Source of the DNA: Sphaerulina vaccinii
Lineage: Eukaryota; Ascomycota; Dothideomycetes; Mycosphaerellales; Mycosphaerellaceae
DNA length: 64,000 nt
NCBI GenBank assembly: GCA_022570795.1
Contig: JAKUDP010000001.1
Coordinates: 1,798,001 to 1,862,000, forward strand
Reading direction: 5' to 3'
Shown: positions 1 to 11,121 of the stretch, one piece after another
Numbering within the stretch: position 1 is the first letter of the stretch
Layout: the number at the start of each line of letters is the position of its first letter
Program-made: the position numbers and the translations under genes
The notes under the pieces: model-generated
The model's database searches: none
The model's input: the letters and a program-made list of their open reading frames with translations, nothing else
Told to the model about the DNA's origin: nothing

Positions 1-745
1 TTCGTAAAGGCCGTGGTGGCCGGATCACAGGATGCCATAGGGGCTGTCGTGATTACTGGAGACACAATCGATGTGACATCCTGTATCAGAGAGGTGGTCG
101 TGGAAACAGAGCTTGTCGTCACCGTAGACAGTGATTGCAGCGTGCTTGAAGGCAAGTCTGAAGCCTGTGCAGTCTGCGAAGGAACGTACGTCGGACAGGA
201 ATCAATAGTCCCGGTGATGGAGTCCACGACTTGCTGAGTGACTGTAGAGGTAATGCTGATGATCGTTGTGCGAGTGATCATAGTAGTATGCATCGCCGTG
301 GAGCTACAAAGGTAGGAATGTCAAAGGTCAGCAAGTATCCTGAAATCGCGGACCTGTTGCAACAGGCCTGGCGCTAATGGTCCGGAGTGACGGTCAGAAG
401 CCTACCTTGTAGTCACAGGCCGAGCAGTGATTGTTGAGGTACCCACTGTTGTCGTGAGGGTACTGAGGACGGTCCTAGGAGTTTCGTTAGCGTCTGCTTT
501 GATAGCACGAAAGAGCAGGCCTACCTGTTGATGGTGGTCGTAGTCCGAACAGTATTGACAGTCGTGCCATAGCCTAGCGATGCACAGAAGGTGCTAGCAG
601 AAGACAGCAATGTGCTTCTACATGAACCGGTATAGCTCGCGGAGCAAGACGATGACTGGGACGGATTCAGTGCGCGAGCCTGGAGCTCAGCCAGAGGGTT
701 GGCGAGAGCAGCTCCTGCGAGCAGAAGAAGCGATAAGCAGCGCAT
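1..745 (-). CDS. Thr/Ser-rich secreted protein, partial at left edge
   Basis: The coding sequence starts at the ATG at 745 and runs out of the window on the left. I resolve three exons, 745-525, 474-406 and 303 to beyond 1. They are separated by introns with GTAGGC donors and TAG acceptors, and both junctions keep the frame (AG|G and AG|C). The N-terminus is a clear signal peptide, MRCLSLLLLAGAALA. A short Cys-containing segment follows, with four Cys around residues 34-54, and then a long Thr/Ser/Val-rich, probably O-glycosylated stretch. Visible length is about 197 residues and the C-terminus is missing. It is probably an extracellular or wall-associated protein. I recognise no enzymatic domain, and the family is unknown to me. 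Confidence 0.7.
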
Positions 746-2210
746 GTTTGCAAACGATTCTGTATAATTGAGCCTGGTCTAGCTCAAGTTGCGCGCGTGT
801 CCAAAGACTTTTATGTAGCAAGAGCATAGTCTCGCATACAATCTCGCGTCCGGTCTCGTGCATCCCGACACCAGTATTGTGGCTCACCTGTAGGGTCTAC
901 TAGGCGTAGCGAGAACGTGGTCGCCATGTGTGGTGGCTTGCTTATACTACCGGTGTGTCCGGACTCGATGTTCGATAGCTTTCGGGAAATTCCCATTGCT
1001 TTGGCTGTTCCAGCAGCACTACTGTAGATCATAGGCAGCTAGCTCTGCCAAAGCAGCTTCGTAATACAAGGCATAGGTTTGTGGGCAATGACTTCTGTTG
1101 GCGCAGGCGTCGAGTTTGGCAACTCTGGTTGTTCGATGCTCCGTAGTGCGCGACATGCTGAGGATAGCTGATATGTCCATTTGCCATATAGAGACACTCG
1201 GCTGAGGCTACGCTGCAGTAATGAAGGGCGACACTGTGCCATATGCATGTTTCAACGAAGCCTTCTGTCTCATTTCTTCCTCAGAGTGTGCGTATCCTGC
1301 ATTAGTGTGTGCTCAAGTACTTATGAGTGGTAAGGCTCATATAGACTCCGCCTCTTCCACGTCAAGGAGACTAGGCCACAGCCATAGCCAGTCTTTCTGT
1401 GAGGTGTCGGTGACCACGATCGGTGTCCTCTGGCGCAGCTTAAACTAGTGCAGTCCCTGAACTATAACGGTGCAGGACAGGTACAACGTTCTCGTCAAAA
1501 CTGACAACGCTCAGCAATCTTGTGCCAAGTACAGTCTAGAACTGCGTTTACCTGTCCTCGAAGGTTTCTGCAGTGCTTTGAATCACATTCTTGTTTACGG
1601 TCAGGCCGACAGCTGAAACAGATGTAAAGTGAGCGCGCCTGCGCCATCAGGAAGCTCTTTTATCTCATTGTCGAGGTTGTGTAAGGAGTGAGCCAGGCCA
1701 TCTTTTTGTCGCGTCGTACAATGCTGTATAGTCATGGTGGTTTGGTGGCCTCGTGTATGAGAGATGTGAAGAGAAGTCAGGCCCCTTCGCGAAGGCAAGG
1801 GCGAAGCGCTAGCGCCTCTTGGCAGCTTACGTAATATTTCGAGGGCTCTTCTCCCTTCCATCTCTTCTCCTCCTGCATCTCGCGCAACGTACCAACACCA
1901 GCCAAATGAGCAGCCACAGACCGCCTTGAGCTCAACTCATGCACGATACCATCCTGGTGTCTTAATCTGCTGCAAGATGCGAACACTGTCTCAGCCCTAC
2001 CATGAGGGTTCAAAAGAACGATGGCTGGAGCCGTAGATGGTTATAGGGTCCTAACGGTAAAGTTATTGTGTGCCAAAGGGTCACTGCATGCCTGATCAGA
2101 ATAATGCATTCCAGTCGTGCTGCAAGTAACTATATTTTGCTGCTGCTCTGCTGATTAAGACCAGGTTCACGCCTTTCGAGAGACCGCCAGCTTACTCTTT
2201 CAACACGGAC
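746..2210. other. Intergenic, no gene recognised
   Basis: Several short open frames occur on both strands, but none has an ATG, splice signals and protein-like composition together. I see no repeat or RNA gene here. It carries the promoters of the divergent secreted-protein genes at 745 and 2211. Confidence 0.5.
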
Positions 2211-2681
2211 ATGCTTCGATATTGCACTGCCCTGTTCCTCATGCTCTGCTGCAGCTTAGTGCACGGTGCTGAGCCCAGCCGTCGTGCCAGACCCAGAGCG
2301 CATGCAGAACGCCGCCAAGTGACGACAACACGAGTCGCAAGCACATCTACAACAACCCGATCGACGACAGCCCTATCTACAAGTGCCTCTACAACTGCCA
2401 GGCTCAGACATACTACGACCAGCACAAGAACATCGACTACCAGTAACACCGCCAGAAGACATGCCACGACATCCGCAGGTCCCTCGCCCACGTGCTCAGT
2501 GCAGCCAGAGACTGTTGAGCCTTGCGACGATGGAAGCCAATGTATCAATCTCTCGAGCTGCTCTTTCCAAAGGAGTGGGGCTGCATGTAATAGCTATTGC
2601 TTAGCAGATGGGACATGCGTAGCATCAAGTTTCGACAGCGGCAGCAACACTTGTGCCATATATTTCGAATGCTGCCCATAG
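2211..2681 (+). CDS. Small secreted cysteine-rich protein, candidate effector
   Basis: Intronless, 156 residues. It begins with a signal peptide (MLRYCTALFLMLCCSLVHGA) followed by a basic stretch ending in RR, a possible Kex2-type site. Next is a low-complexity Thr/Ser/Arg region at about 35-90. A compact C-terminal module at about 95-156 holds ten Cys, ending in the pair CC just before the stop. Signal peptide, Ser/Thr linker and small Cys-rich domain are the usual design of fungal effectors or wall-binding modules. No named fold (for example CBM1, hydrophobin or LysM) matches the Cys spacing that I can see. The role is inferred from architecture only. Confidence 0.7.
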   Translation: MLRYCTALFLMLCCSLVHGAEPSRRARPRAHAERRQVTTTRVASTSTTTRSTTALSTSASTTARLRHTTTSTRTSTTSNTARRHATTSAGPSPTCSVQPETVEPCDDGSQCINLSSCSFQRSGAACNSYCLADGTCVASSFDSGSNTCAIYFECCP

Positions 2682-2832
2682 CTATGCTGGAGTGTTCTGA
2701 TAGGTCAATTGCAGGTGGTGGGGTCAAGCTTCGGTGCTACTTGAGCTCACCTCATGTCTTGGAAACCACAGGTCGTGTATACTACTCTGAGATTGTTCTC
2801 TGCGAGTGTTAGAGGGTATGGGTGAGGTAATC

Positions 2833-3654
2833 ATGGATAAACAGCAGCCACCATCCGCAGCGACAAAGGTCTTCAATATCCCAGAACTCCTCGAACTCAT
2901 CCTTCTTTCGCTTCCCAGCGCTACAATACACCAAGAAGTCTCATCTCTACGAACCATTCTCCTCTCGCAAACAGCATCTAGAACATGGCATCTTCTTCTC
3001 AGAACGTCCTCGCCTCTGCGCCAGTTCCTGTATCTTCCAACACCAAGTTCTCTTCTCGAGAGTGGACAGGTCTGGAACACCAAACACCCTTTTCCACCAG
3101 CGCGTCCAAACAACTGGATCCCCTCTCTTCTCCTGCAACAAAGGAGCTGGGGCTCCGCCTGGCCCTTCGAGATATCCTCCTTACGGCATGATCTCCGACC
3201 CTCGCAGCCAAGATTCTGGACATTCTCATTCGAGATCAGTGAGAGGCAGTACAGTCATCTTAGGACTCTCGCCACCAATCTGCAATGGAGATCGATGCTA
3301 GCCTCCGACCCTCCTTTCACATCTTTTTGGTCCACGCGTACCTTCTACGAACTGGGAAGTGGCCGAGCACCTTTCGTCCAGTGGTTAGACTATGATCCTA
3401 AGCTACCGAAGTGGCAGCAGAAGTTTTATAGGCGTAGAGATGAAGGAGTAACGTTAGGTGATCTCGTCGATGCGGTGAAGGAGTCATTCGCAATCGAGGA
3501 CGCAGGAACAAGATTCATTATGGTTGAGAGTGTGAGAGTGCCGGCGGAAGACACTGATGGTGATCAGTCGAGGTCGGGAGATGATCGACCAGGAGAAAGA
3601 GGGTATGTGCCGGGCATGTCGGCTCGTGAGAGGGCTGGAGGGTGGTACGAATGA
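2833..3654 (+). CDS. F-box-like protein
   Basis: Single exon, 273 residues from ATG 2833. Upstream in-frame codons exist, but this ATG sits directly before the conserved part. Residues about 12-60 read as a fungal F-box: a VFNIPELLELILLSLP core, then a Leu-rich helix with a Trp (TWHLLL) and SPLRQFLYL. F-box proteins bind Skp1 and recruit substrates to SCF ubiquitin ligases. The remainder is Trp/Phe-rich, with no recognisable repeats for substrate binding. The last 35 residues are polar and probably disordered. The F-box assignment is fairly secure; the substrate is unknown. Confidence 0.7.
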   Translation: MDKQQPPSAATKVFNIPELLELILLSLPSATIHQEVSSLRTILLSQTASRTWHLLLRTSSPLRQFLYLPTPSSLLESGQVWNTKHPFPPARPNNWIPSLLLQQRSWGSAWPFEISSLRHDLRPSQPRFWTFSFEISERQYSHLRTLATNLQWRSMLASDPPFTSFWSTRTFYELGSGRAPFVQWLDYDPKLPKWQQKFYRRRDEGVTLGDLVDAVKESFAIEDAGTRFIMVESVRVPAEDTDGDQSRSGDDRPGERGYVPGMSARERAGGWYE

Positions 3655-3724
3655 TACTGCATGATCTCAAAACGAATGCGGTCCTGGTTGACTTTGCCTG
3701 TGCCTTCTTGCTGCTAGCATCAAT

Positions 3725-4453
3725 TCAATCTCTGGCCTCCTGATCAGCCCTAGACGGAGAGACAACACTTTCAGCTCTCTTAGGCCCAACACTTGCTTCC
3801 CAGCAGAGTGAAGCTCGCTCCAAGCTATCTGAGCTAGTACTCGAACCAGAAGGACTCCCGTTGTTATTCTGAAACCTGGCTCGATGCAACTGCGCTAGGG
3901 AAATATGTGTTGAAGTTGTGTTGCTGCGGGACATCTGACCTTCCCACTTAACAAGGTCGCTGGAGGAAGGGTCTGTTAAAGGCTCCTCTGGTATAGAGTG
4001 CATGGAGCTTTGTCTGCTTTGACGCCTGCTGGTAGTAGGGCGATGTCTCGTGAACTTCATAGGAGAAGACGATGAGCTCGAAGATAGCGACAGCGACCTT
4101 TCCAGCTCTCGAGGACGACTTTGTGCGGCACTGGTTGCACTATTGGAGCTGGTATTCCTGCTGTTCGTTCACAACCCAGATTTGGTCTTTCGGATCCACG
4201 AGAGTGCATCAAATCTGACCAACTTCTTCCTCTCCGGTGCGGTGGAGGGGTCGCTGGGCTGGCGAGATAGACCAGAGTCCTCGAGCTGTGGCTGAAGAGG
4301 CTTCGTGCCACTGAGACCAACGTCCTGAACTGATTGACAAGGTTGGCTGTCCTGATTCGGGCGAGACTCTTCTCCTGCAAGTGGCGGTGGTGTATTCAGT
4401 CGAGACATGGAACTTAGCAGTATGGGCCAGACGTCTAACTTGTCGCCGCACAT
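3725..4453 (-). CDS. Ser-rich protein with PP1-docking-like motif, frame interrupted by one TGA
   Basis: One reading frame of 243 codons runs from the ATG at 4453 to the stop at 3725. It is broken only by a TGA at 4171-4169. The first part (94 residues) is Pro/Ser-rich and ends with KKLVRFD, which fits the [RK]-x-V-x-F docking motif of protein phosphatase 1 regulators. After the TGA the same frame continues as a Ser-rich basic sequence (about LSLSSSSSSP, then RRQSRQSSMHSIPEE). I find no consensus intron (GTRNGT donor, branch point) that removes the stop. Three readings are possible: a minimal in-frame intron of about 45 nt, a true nonsense codon, or two proteins. No domain is recognised. Confidence 0.4.
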
Positions 4454-4899
4454 AGCAGTGCGTGTATGTGGTTATATACTGTTCATGATGCATCCTCGAC
4501 CTCAATCTGTGAATAGTGATACAATCTAGGTGGTGTAGCAGTATTCCATGAAGCCCAAGTCACGATGCCACAATTGGAAACTGTCAAGTCCTAGTCCAGT
4601 GAGGCTTCTGCACACTCTTCGCTCAGTTTCATCGCCGAATCATGCCACTTATTTGGCCGTACCTTCAATGGCGTAGCGTGCCAGTTATCTGAGAAGCATG
4701 CATGGCGCGATCATCCCGATACCATTCAGTCGGTGTTACGCACGTTCTCCAGTCTTTCTTCTCCCACAACCATGCTAATCTCAGTAGCTCTCAACACCGC
4801 TCAACATGCCTGATGTTAGGACCAAGTGACCTGCGCTCTCCATCGTGTCTCTGTCACAGCCAGGTGCTGCGATACTCATGAATCTCCGCTCTCCTCAGC
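4454..4899. other. Intergenic, no gene recognised
   Basis: It lies between the start of the Ser-rich gene at 4453 and the 3' end of the DUF6590 gene. Only short unsupported frames are present. Confidence 0.5.
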
Positions 4900-6167
4900 T
4901 CAGGACTTGGTATACGGTGGAGATGGATAGCCGCGTCGCGTAGATCCACTAGCATGATGTCCTTCCGATGGATAGGTGAGCCGCCCTCTGATGAATTGCT
5001 CTGCTCTTTCGCGTGCGCACATCCACTTGTCGAGTAGGTAGTTCGCACTGTTTGTAGTCAACTGTCCAACGTATCGCACGTCCTCGTTGATCTGGATTGG
5101 ATAACCGGCGGTCAGATTGACGCTACTGTTGACGCCTAGTCCAGTCTTGCTTCCTTGAGTCCTGATTCTAGAGACCCGTAGGACGTCGCTATCGAGCAAT
5201 GGATGCTGAGGAGTCCTGTCGTCGAAATCTCGCAAGCAGATGTGGTATGGTAGCAGATCAGGCTTGCGCTCTGCCACAATGTTAAGGCCGCGACCTCCAT
5301 GACTTCCAATAGGAAGTGCGAAGACTGATTCGTACTCGTAGCACCACAGGACCTAAGCGTAGAAAGTCAGCGAGAATCTCTGGAAGTGGTCAGTCCCGCG
5401 CGGACTGCTCTGACTCTGAACCCGATGGCCTGGTGGGCTCACGTTTGCAGAGAACATGCGTGCATGTGCTTTCACTTACCACGAACATGCAACGTTTTGA
5501 GCACACCTTGGCCGTGTTGGTTTGGACGAAGTTGCCATCTGATATGGGGTCTGCAAAATAGTCTTGTGCTGTGACGTGGTGAGGTGCGGTCACAATCATG
5601 CCAACCTCGAAATCACCGGTTCTCCATTGATGTCGCGTCTGGGACAATCCGTTCGGCGCGTTGTTCAAACGCCTGGTTGGCGCTGATGGACCAGAAGACA
5701 TTGCGAAGCAAGATTCGCACAGCACAGATCTTGGAGCAGCGTGAACAGAAGGCACAGCTGATCGCATGCCGAGCACTGCAAGATCTCTGCCAATTCCAGT
5801 ATAGCCTGTAGCAGGTCTCTTGTCTCGGAATGAAGGTGGGGCCATCATCTTCTGCTTCTTGGCCTCACTTTCTAGCATGTAGCCATCGTCGCTAGACGAC
5901 TCCTCATATCTTCTTTTCTTCGTATCGATGTATGACACCTTGCTCGGTTGGTCTGACTTGGTGGGAGGAGCGTGCACCTGTGGGCAAGACACCAAAGTAA
6001 GCAAAGTTCACATCGAGCATCTCGACTTCCTTCTCTCCCAAGAAGACTGGTCTGTGCGGAAGTACAGCGGCCTAGTATGCGCGCGGCTGATGGGAGATAT
6101 GAAGGACAGGGTGTATCGAGATGGTAAGTCTACTTACCAGCGCGCGCCGAGTTTCTTGTGCACCCAT
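4900..6167 (-). CDS. DUF6590 domain protein
   Basis: Three exons, 6167-6138, 5977-5480 and 5352-4900, with both introns in phase 0. The first intron has a GTAAGT donor and CCCACAG acceptor. The second has a GTAAGT donor, a GCTGAC branch point and a CTTAG acceptor. The product is 326 residues. The N-terminal third is polar with a basic nuclear-type stretch (KKRRYEESSSDDG). From about residue 125 the sequence matches the fungal DUF6590 pattern: an EVGMIVTA strand, KRCMFVVL, then LPIGSHGGRG, LLPYHICL and a final SANYLLDKW helix. DUF6590 proteins are of unknown function and common in ascomycetes. The domain is recognised only after joining exons across the 127-nt intron, which supports the gene model. 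Confidence 0.7.
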
Positions 6168-6618
6168 GATGGTGTTTGCTTTTGTGCTTCTGTGCTTGGT
6201 GAGGTCGTGTTGGTAGGTAACCGAGGAGAAGTCTGAAGTGATCCTTAAGAAGTATCATTTGTAGTGGAAATTTATAGAAGCTGCCTATTAGAAGTTCTTC
6301 GCTAACCCTGGTGAATTCAGTAATCAATAATGAGTCCTCTCTCGTACCTAGCGGTGATGATGCTGGCTATTGTTGTCGCGCTGCACTCAATTGGAACGAC
6401 AATCCCCTAGTGTGCCTATTGTGCCGAGCCAGCTATTACCATTGAGCTTGTATGCGCTCGATAGAAACAATAGAAAGAGCCCCAGCCACCGCGAAACTTC
6501 TTCACTCAAGTTGTTAGTTCTGCTCTCTTTGCTTCACGTACCTTTGCGAACCACCCATGCTTTACCATCTTGCATGTTTTGCACAATCCGCGAACAACAC
6601 TTCACCCATACATCCATC
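6168..6618. other. Divergent intergenic region
   Basis: It is shared by the minus-strand DUF6590 gene and the plus-strand gene at 6619. No further gene or structured repeat was seen. Confidence 0.45.
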
Positions 6619-8046
6619 ATGTTCCGTTGCTTTGGTAACGCCGTGAAGCGCACTTACAATGCTGTCCTTTGCAGCGCCATCAAGCCAAACCACATCTTGG
6701 AGGAAAGTCCACCTCCGTTACCGCAGCGAAGCTCAAAACGAAAGCGAGAAGAGGAAGACAACGACGACGACGACCCAGCCAGTCCCTCGATCAAGAGATC
6801 GCGCTGGCTCAAGCAGGACGGCATACACAGAACGCCAAAGTCAACAGGTGACGACTGCAATCAAGAGCTTCCAGCCGATGGATCTGAGAACTTCCCACAC
6901 TGCGTCTTGGCCAGCGACAGCGTACGAACTCATCACGAACTGGCTTCAGGCATGATTGCTGTCTGTGACACGCAAGGATGTCGGCCTGCGCTACTATTGA
7001 GCCAGGCTCTCGTGCAGTCCCTCCAGGTATCCCTCGAAGCAGTCGAATATGGCTTTGCGGAGCGCGCGAAGGTGAACGCGAGACGAGAGGTCCTTGCACA
7101 CTACATCGAGTATGCAGAAGCAGAGTATGCGAGGTTCGGAGACGAATTCGAAGAGCTCGAAGCAGCCGGCTACGACTATGAAGACACACGCGTCAGCCAT
7201 ATCTGTAATCTTGCAGGTGATATGGTCACACGACTACGTCTCGCTCACGAAGACGATGCCGCCTACAAGCAGCACTTAGCCGCCGTCCTCAGATTTGTAG
7301 AAGTGAGCAAACTTCAGACCCATGAGATACTGGCCAATGTCATGTACGATAGCGGCCTGACTCTGCATGAAGACGTCTTCTACGACACTGAGCTTCCAGA
7401 AGACTTTGTTGCACAATGGAAAGTGCCATTCAGAGATGATCAGGCAGACCAGGACCAGCAGAACCCAAAAGAACTTGCTCGCACAGATCTCCATCATCGA
7501 CAACAGGACGTGCTCAATGCTCAGCAAAGGTTCGAATGCAGGAGAGAGCTAGGCCGTCGCGACAACACCCGCGGTCCTCAAACCGAGATTGATGTTTGCT
7601 TGCTCCAGAAAGGCATGAAACGCACGCGTGCCTTGATCGTCGCCGAAGAGCGCTGCACAGTGGCAAGAGCGAAAGCCATCGAGCTAGGCGTTAACATCAT
7701 AACGACTGACCAGAGCTCAGGCTTTGGCACACCAAGTGGCGATGGCGAATTCCTCAATCAGGCCTTCCTAGCAGCTCAAGGCCCATTGAAACAGCCTCAT
7801 GCTCAAAGATGGCTTGATTCACTACCAGCGGATGCCTTCGAAGCTGCTGAAGAAGTGCCAGAGATGGATGACTGGCATGTCGAGGAGATCGGACCCGAGG
7901 ACTCTATCAGCGTGGTGGCCACCGGCCGTGATCGTGAGAGGATTGACACATTCAAAGCAAAATATGAACAGCTGCGCAGCACGGGCTTCGAGAGTCTCCG
8001 CAGAACCATGCCATCGGAGTGCAAGAAGGAGGCCATTTTGACATAG
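6619..8046 (+). CDS. Hypothetical acidic/coiled-coil protein with NLS-like motif
   Basis: The frame is open from 6370, but the first sensible start is ATG 6619 (MFRCFGNAVKRTYNAV), giving 475 residues without introns. Residues about 35-65 form a bipartite nuclear-localisation-like segment (SSKRKREEE, DNDDDD, then IKRSRW). The middle third (about 120-270) is rich in Ala, Glu, Leu and Arg with predicted helices (for example FEELEAAGYDYED), compatible with a coiled coil. The C-terminus is acidic and then basic. I do not recognise a family. Length, composition and the long uninterrupted frame argue that it is a real gene. Confidence 0.6.
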   Translation: MFRCFGNAVKRTYNAVLCSAIKPNHILEESPPPLPQRSSKRKREEEDNDDDDPASPSIKRSRWLKQDGIHRTPKSTGDDCNQELPADGSENFPHCVLASDSVRTHHELASGMIAVCDTQGCRPALLLSQALVQSLQVSLEAVEYGFAERAKVNARREVLAHYIEYAEAEYARFGDEFEELEAAGYDYEDTRVSHICNLAGDMVTRLRLAHEDDAAYKQHLAAVLRFVEVSKLQTHEILANVMYDSGLTLHEDVFYDTELPEDFVAQWKVPFRDDQADQDQQNPKELARTDLHHRQQDVLNAQQRFECRRELGRRDNTRGPQTEIDVCLLQKGMKRTRALIVAEERCTVARAKAIELGVNIITTDQSSGFGTPSGDGEFLNQAFLAAQGPLKQPHAQRWLDSLPADAFEAAEEVPEMDDWHVEEIGPEDSISVVATGRDRERIDTFKAKYEQLRSTGFESLRRTMPSECKKEAILT

Positions 8047-8155
8047 TCAGGAGGTGAGACACTGTCCGTAACTAGCATTGTAAAGCCGGCCACATGTAAG
8101 GTGAAGCTCTTCGCATTGTAGCGCTGTCCAGTACGATTCAAGATTGACTTTCCCT

Positions 8156-10522
8156 TCATGCGTGCCTCATTGCCTCATTGAAGACGTCCATATCGCTGAT
8201 CATCGGCATTGTATTGGCCATGGCGACACCCATCCACTGATCCAGATCTGTCCAGTCGTCCGCTAAGTAAGGGTCCTGGAACGAGCTGTTCATGTCCAGT
8301 TGCATCCAGGGTTGGTAGTACTCAGCAGTGTTGTATGCGCCCATGTGAGTAGTCTGACCAGCTGTCAAGTCATCTGCACCATTGTCCCCTGAAATCCCAT
8401 TTGCCTGACTGTTGCTGGGCTCTGGGATGCCGAGCTGGCCATTTCCAGTCTTACGACCCACGTGGATCGAGCCGAGAAGAGGCACGCGCAGCGTCATGGG
8501 CGGAGCACCCGAAGCTCTAGAACTGCCCAGATGCTGAACCAGGCCTCTGAGAGCAGCAGCAGCTTGAAGCGCAAATTCGCTGCCAACCTGCTTTGAGACG
8601 TGGTCCATAGTAGAGACTATACGATCCACACATGCTAGACTCTCAGTCCCCTGGGGTGTTGGGACTGGGCCGTGTTCATATGACGAGAGAACCAAGTAGA
8701 CAGCAGCAGTGAAGACTTGCATATCAACGATCCGGCCAACAAAAAAGCCTGCCGGAAGAGCCCGACGTAGGTAGCAATACCGACGAGCCATGGAAAGGCA
8801 AGCATCGAGGCATGTCGTACGACTGTAGGTATATAGATTGTGAGCGTCGTTGATCATGGCAGCATGAAGGTGTATTCTGTGACAGATTAGCAAGGTTCTC
8901 TGTGCCTGCCTCAGGCACAGCTCGTGCCATTGCAGTCGAATGAGTCCATACCTGATAGTCAGGTAGTAGTGCCAGTACTGAACAAGCATTGCTCCAGACA
9001 AGTACTCTGCACTTTCTTGCCACCAACCAGGTGGAGTCATAGACTTGAGGACACGAAGCTCAGTATCGGCGGCAAGCACTTTCTCATAGGCCTCGCTGTC
9101 TGAGCGGCCGAGCATATAACCATCATCCAGTTCGGAGACGCGCAGTGCGATTCCGGACTGCTCAAACATGTAAGGCTGAACCAGAACTGATCCATTGGCA
9201 TCAAGGACCTGCTTCCTTGGGAATTTGTGACTCGAAGTGGCAGCTGGTAAGTTGAACATCATGCTAGCAAGTCTATCGGTGGCACAGATAGACTCCCACA
9301 AATAGACTTTGTCAGTGAACCCAGTGAACAGGGCGGCATTTGTCTTCGTCCTTGAGGACTGTGCGGAGTACCAAGCACGCGGCAGGCCTGACAATTCTGC
9401 AAGAGCGACGGTCCTTCGAAGCGTGAGCCATAGCGGCCGTATCTGTCCGAGGCCAAGCTGTAAGCGTAGAAACAGAACTGACACCGAGATACCTTCGAGC
9501 GTGGAGGCGATGCCCGCGTGCGATATGATCACAGCATCAACGGTAGCCATCACGACTTTGACATATCGGTGGGCGTCGCCCCATCCTTTGAGAAACCCGT
9601 TCCCCTTGGGGACCTGCCTGGCAGTGATTGCGAAGGTCATCAGGAAGGATGCAGTCTGCACTGGGTCCGCGTCGGACTTCAGCATATGTTCGTGCTTGTC
9701 AACCATCTCGGCCCGGTTCGGAGTGGTAGACGTGGATGGAAACAACTCGTAGTAGAGACTCATCCAAGGTACGGCATACGAAGACACAGTCGCCACATCG
9801 TCTCTGCTCGGCATAAGCTGTTGTAGCTTGACTCTAGCAGCATCCATATAGCGTGCTGAGCATATCTGGGCCGGTCTTTGTTCTTCCAGGCGATCGTTGG
9901 TACGCTCATCAGGACCTATGAGAGCATTGTCGAATAGGAGGCGTAGATGCTCGGGAAACGCAGCCGGTCCTTCTTGCATAGTTGGATCATCCGTATCGGA
10001 GTCATGGTCTGAGGCAGCTTCGCCAGCATGATCATACTGAGGAGATGCCACACTAGGTGAGCTATGCGGTTTGTTCTGGACTGTGGCCGTGATATTGGCC
10101 AGCTGCGCTTCCAAGCGCGCAATGCGGTCTCTGGAGCTGACCTTGTTGGGATTTGTAGTTCGACGAGTGTAGAGCTGAGGCACACAGCGACGATCACGTG
10201 CCTTGCAAGACGTGCTGGATATAGTCGTCAGTGTTGTACGAGGTAGTTCGTCTGGACTTTTGTCTTTGCCTTGCGACTGCGATGCATAGAGCTCGTCCAG
10301 TCTCGTCATGTATTGATTCACTCACCATACACTGTCTGCCTGGTTCTCCCAGAGACATCTTATCTTGCGCTGCCGGCCTAGCGATCATGATGAGCGACGC
10401 GGGCGACGGACATGGTCGGGTGCATACTCCTTACATTCGACACAGCTCCTTGTGCCTTTGCGGATGCGCTTGAGGTCTCCTGGAGTCGTCTCGCCTGCAG
10501 TGTCGTGGAAGACGGCGTCCAT
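8156..10522 (-). CDS. Zn2Cys6 fungal-specific transcription factor
   Basis: Three exons: 10522-10435, 10377-10326 and 10214-8156, product 732 residues. Both introns interrupt Cys codons of the zinc cluster (T|GC and TG|C). After splicing the cluster is Cys27, Cys30, Cys37, Cys47, Cys50 and Cys57, that is CX2CX6CX9CX2CX6C, the binuclear zinc motif of GAL4-type regulators. A short linker and a coiled-coil-like helix (SRDRIARLEAQLANI) for dimerisation follow. The middle part (about 200-420) carries the fungal_trans middle homology region, with LRLQLGLGQIRPLW, TLRRTVALAELSGL and YLWESICATDRLAS. It is probably a nuclear regulator binding CGG half-sites. The neighbours do not form an obvious biosynthetic cluster, so the target genes are unknown. 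Confidence 0.9.
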
Positions 10523-11121
10523 TGTTGCGGTCGGACGAACGAAGGACAAGATCGGCCGAGATCAGGGATGTTGGTTCCTAGCTGACTGATCAACCTGCAC
10601 AATTGGCTCCTTCTTCTTTCGTGCGTCCACGGACGATGTGGTATGTACGCACAACGTCCACATCTCTCGATCCAACAATCATCTTGAGCTGGCCAGCTGT
10701 TCAGTTACTGGGCTATATTGTGCCGATGATGTTGAAGTGTTTGGGTTCGTATGCCTCGCTTTTCACTTGGCATTCGCTTTTCGGACGATTGTTTTCGTCC
10801 GCAAAACAAAGCCACATCTCAGGATTCTCAGCCATCTTGTGTATCGTCGCCAATCGTTGTACCACATCGGTGTGTGTAAGTTCCACTCCATGACGCTAGA
10901 TGACTTATTACAAACGGCTACTCTGCCAGTCGCAGGCAGCGAAAGTCCGTTGCTGCGGCCTTGAGGTAGGAAAAGGCTTTCTATATCTCATGTCCCTAGG
11001 TCAAAGAAGAGGAATGTATAGTCAACATCATTCCTATCGTAGAATACAGGGATAGTCAGAGCTTCGATAACAGTACAGCACATATCAAAGGACCTCAAGA
11101 GCAGGAGCACAGTACAGCAGG
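10523..11121. other. Divergent promoter region, no gene
   Basis: It lies between the start of the Zn2Cys6 gene and ATG 11122 of the membrane protein. The small open frames at 10603-10964 lack splice or domain support. Confidence 0.5.

Noticed and set aside
13..237. Plus-strand open frame at the left edge
   Set aside because: It is the antisense of exon 3 of the Thr-rich secreted gene, whose splice sites and signal peptide are clear on the minus strand.
4050..4505. Several overlapping frames on both strands around the Ser-rich gene
   Set aside because: Shadows of the minus-strand frame 4453-3725; none has better composition or start.
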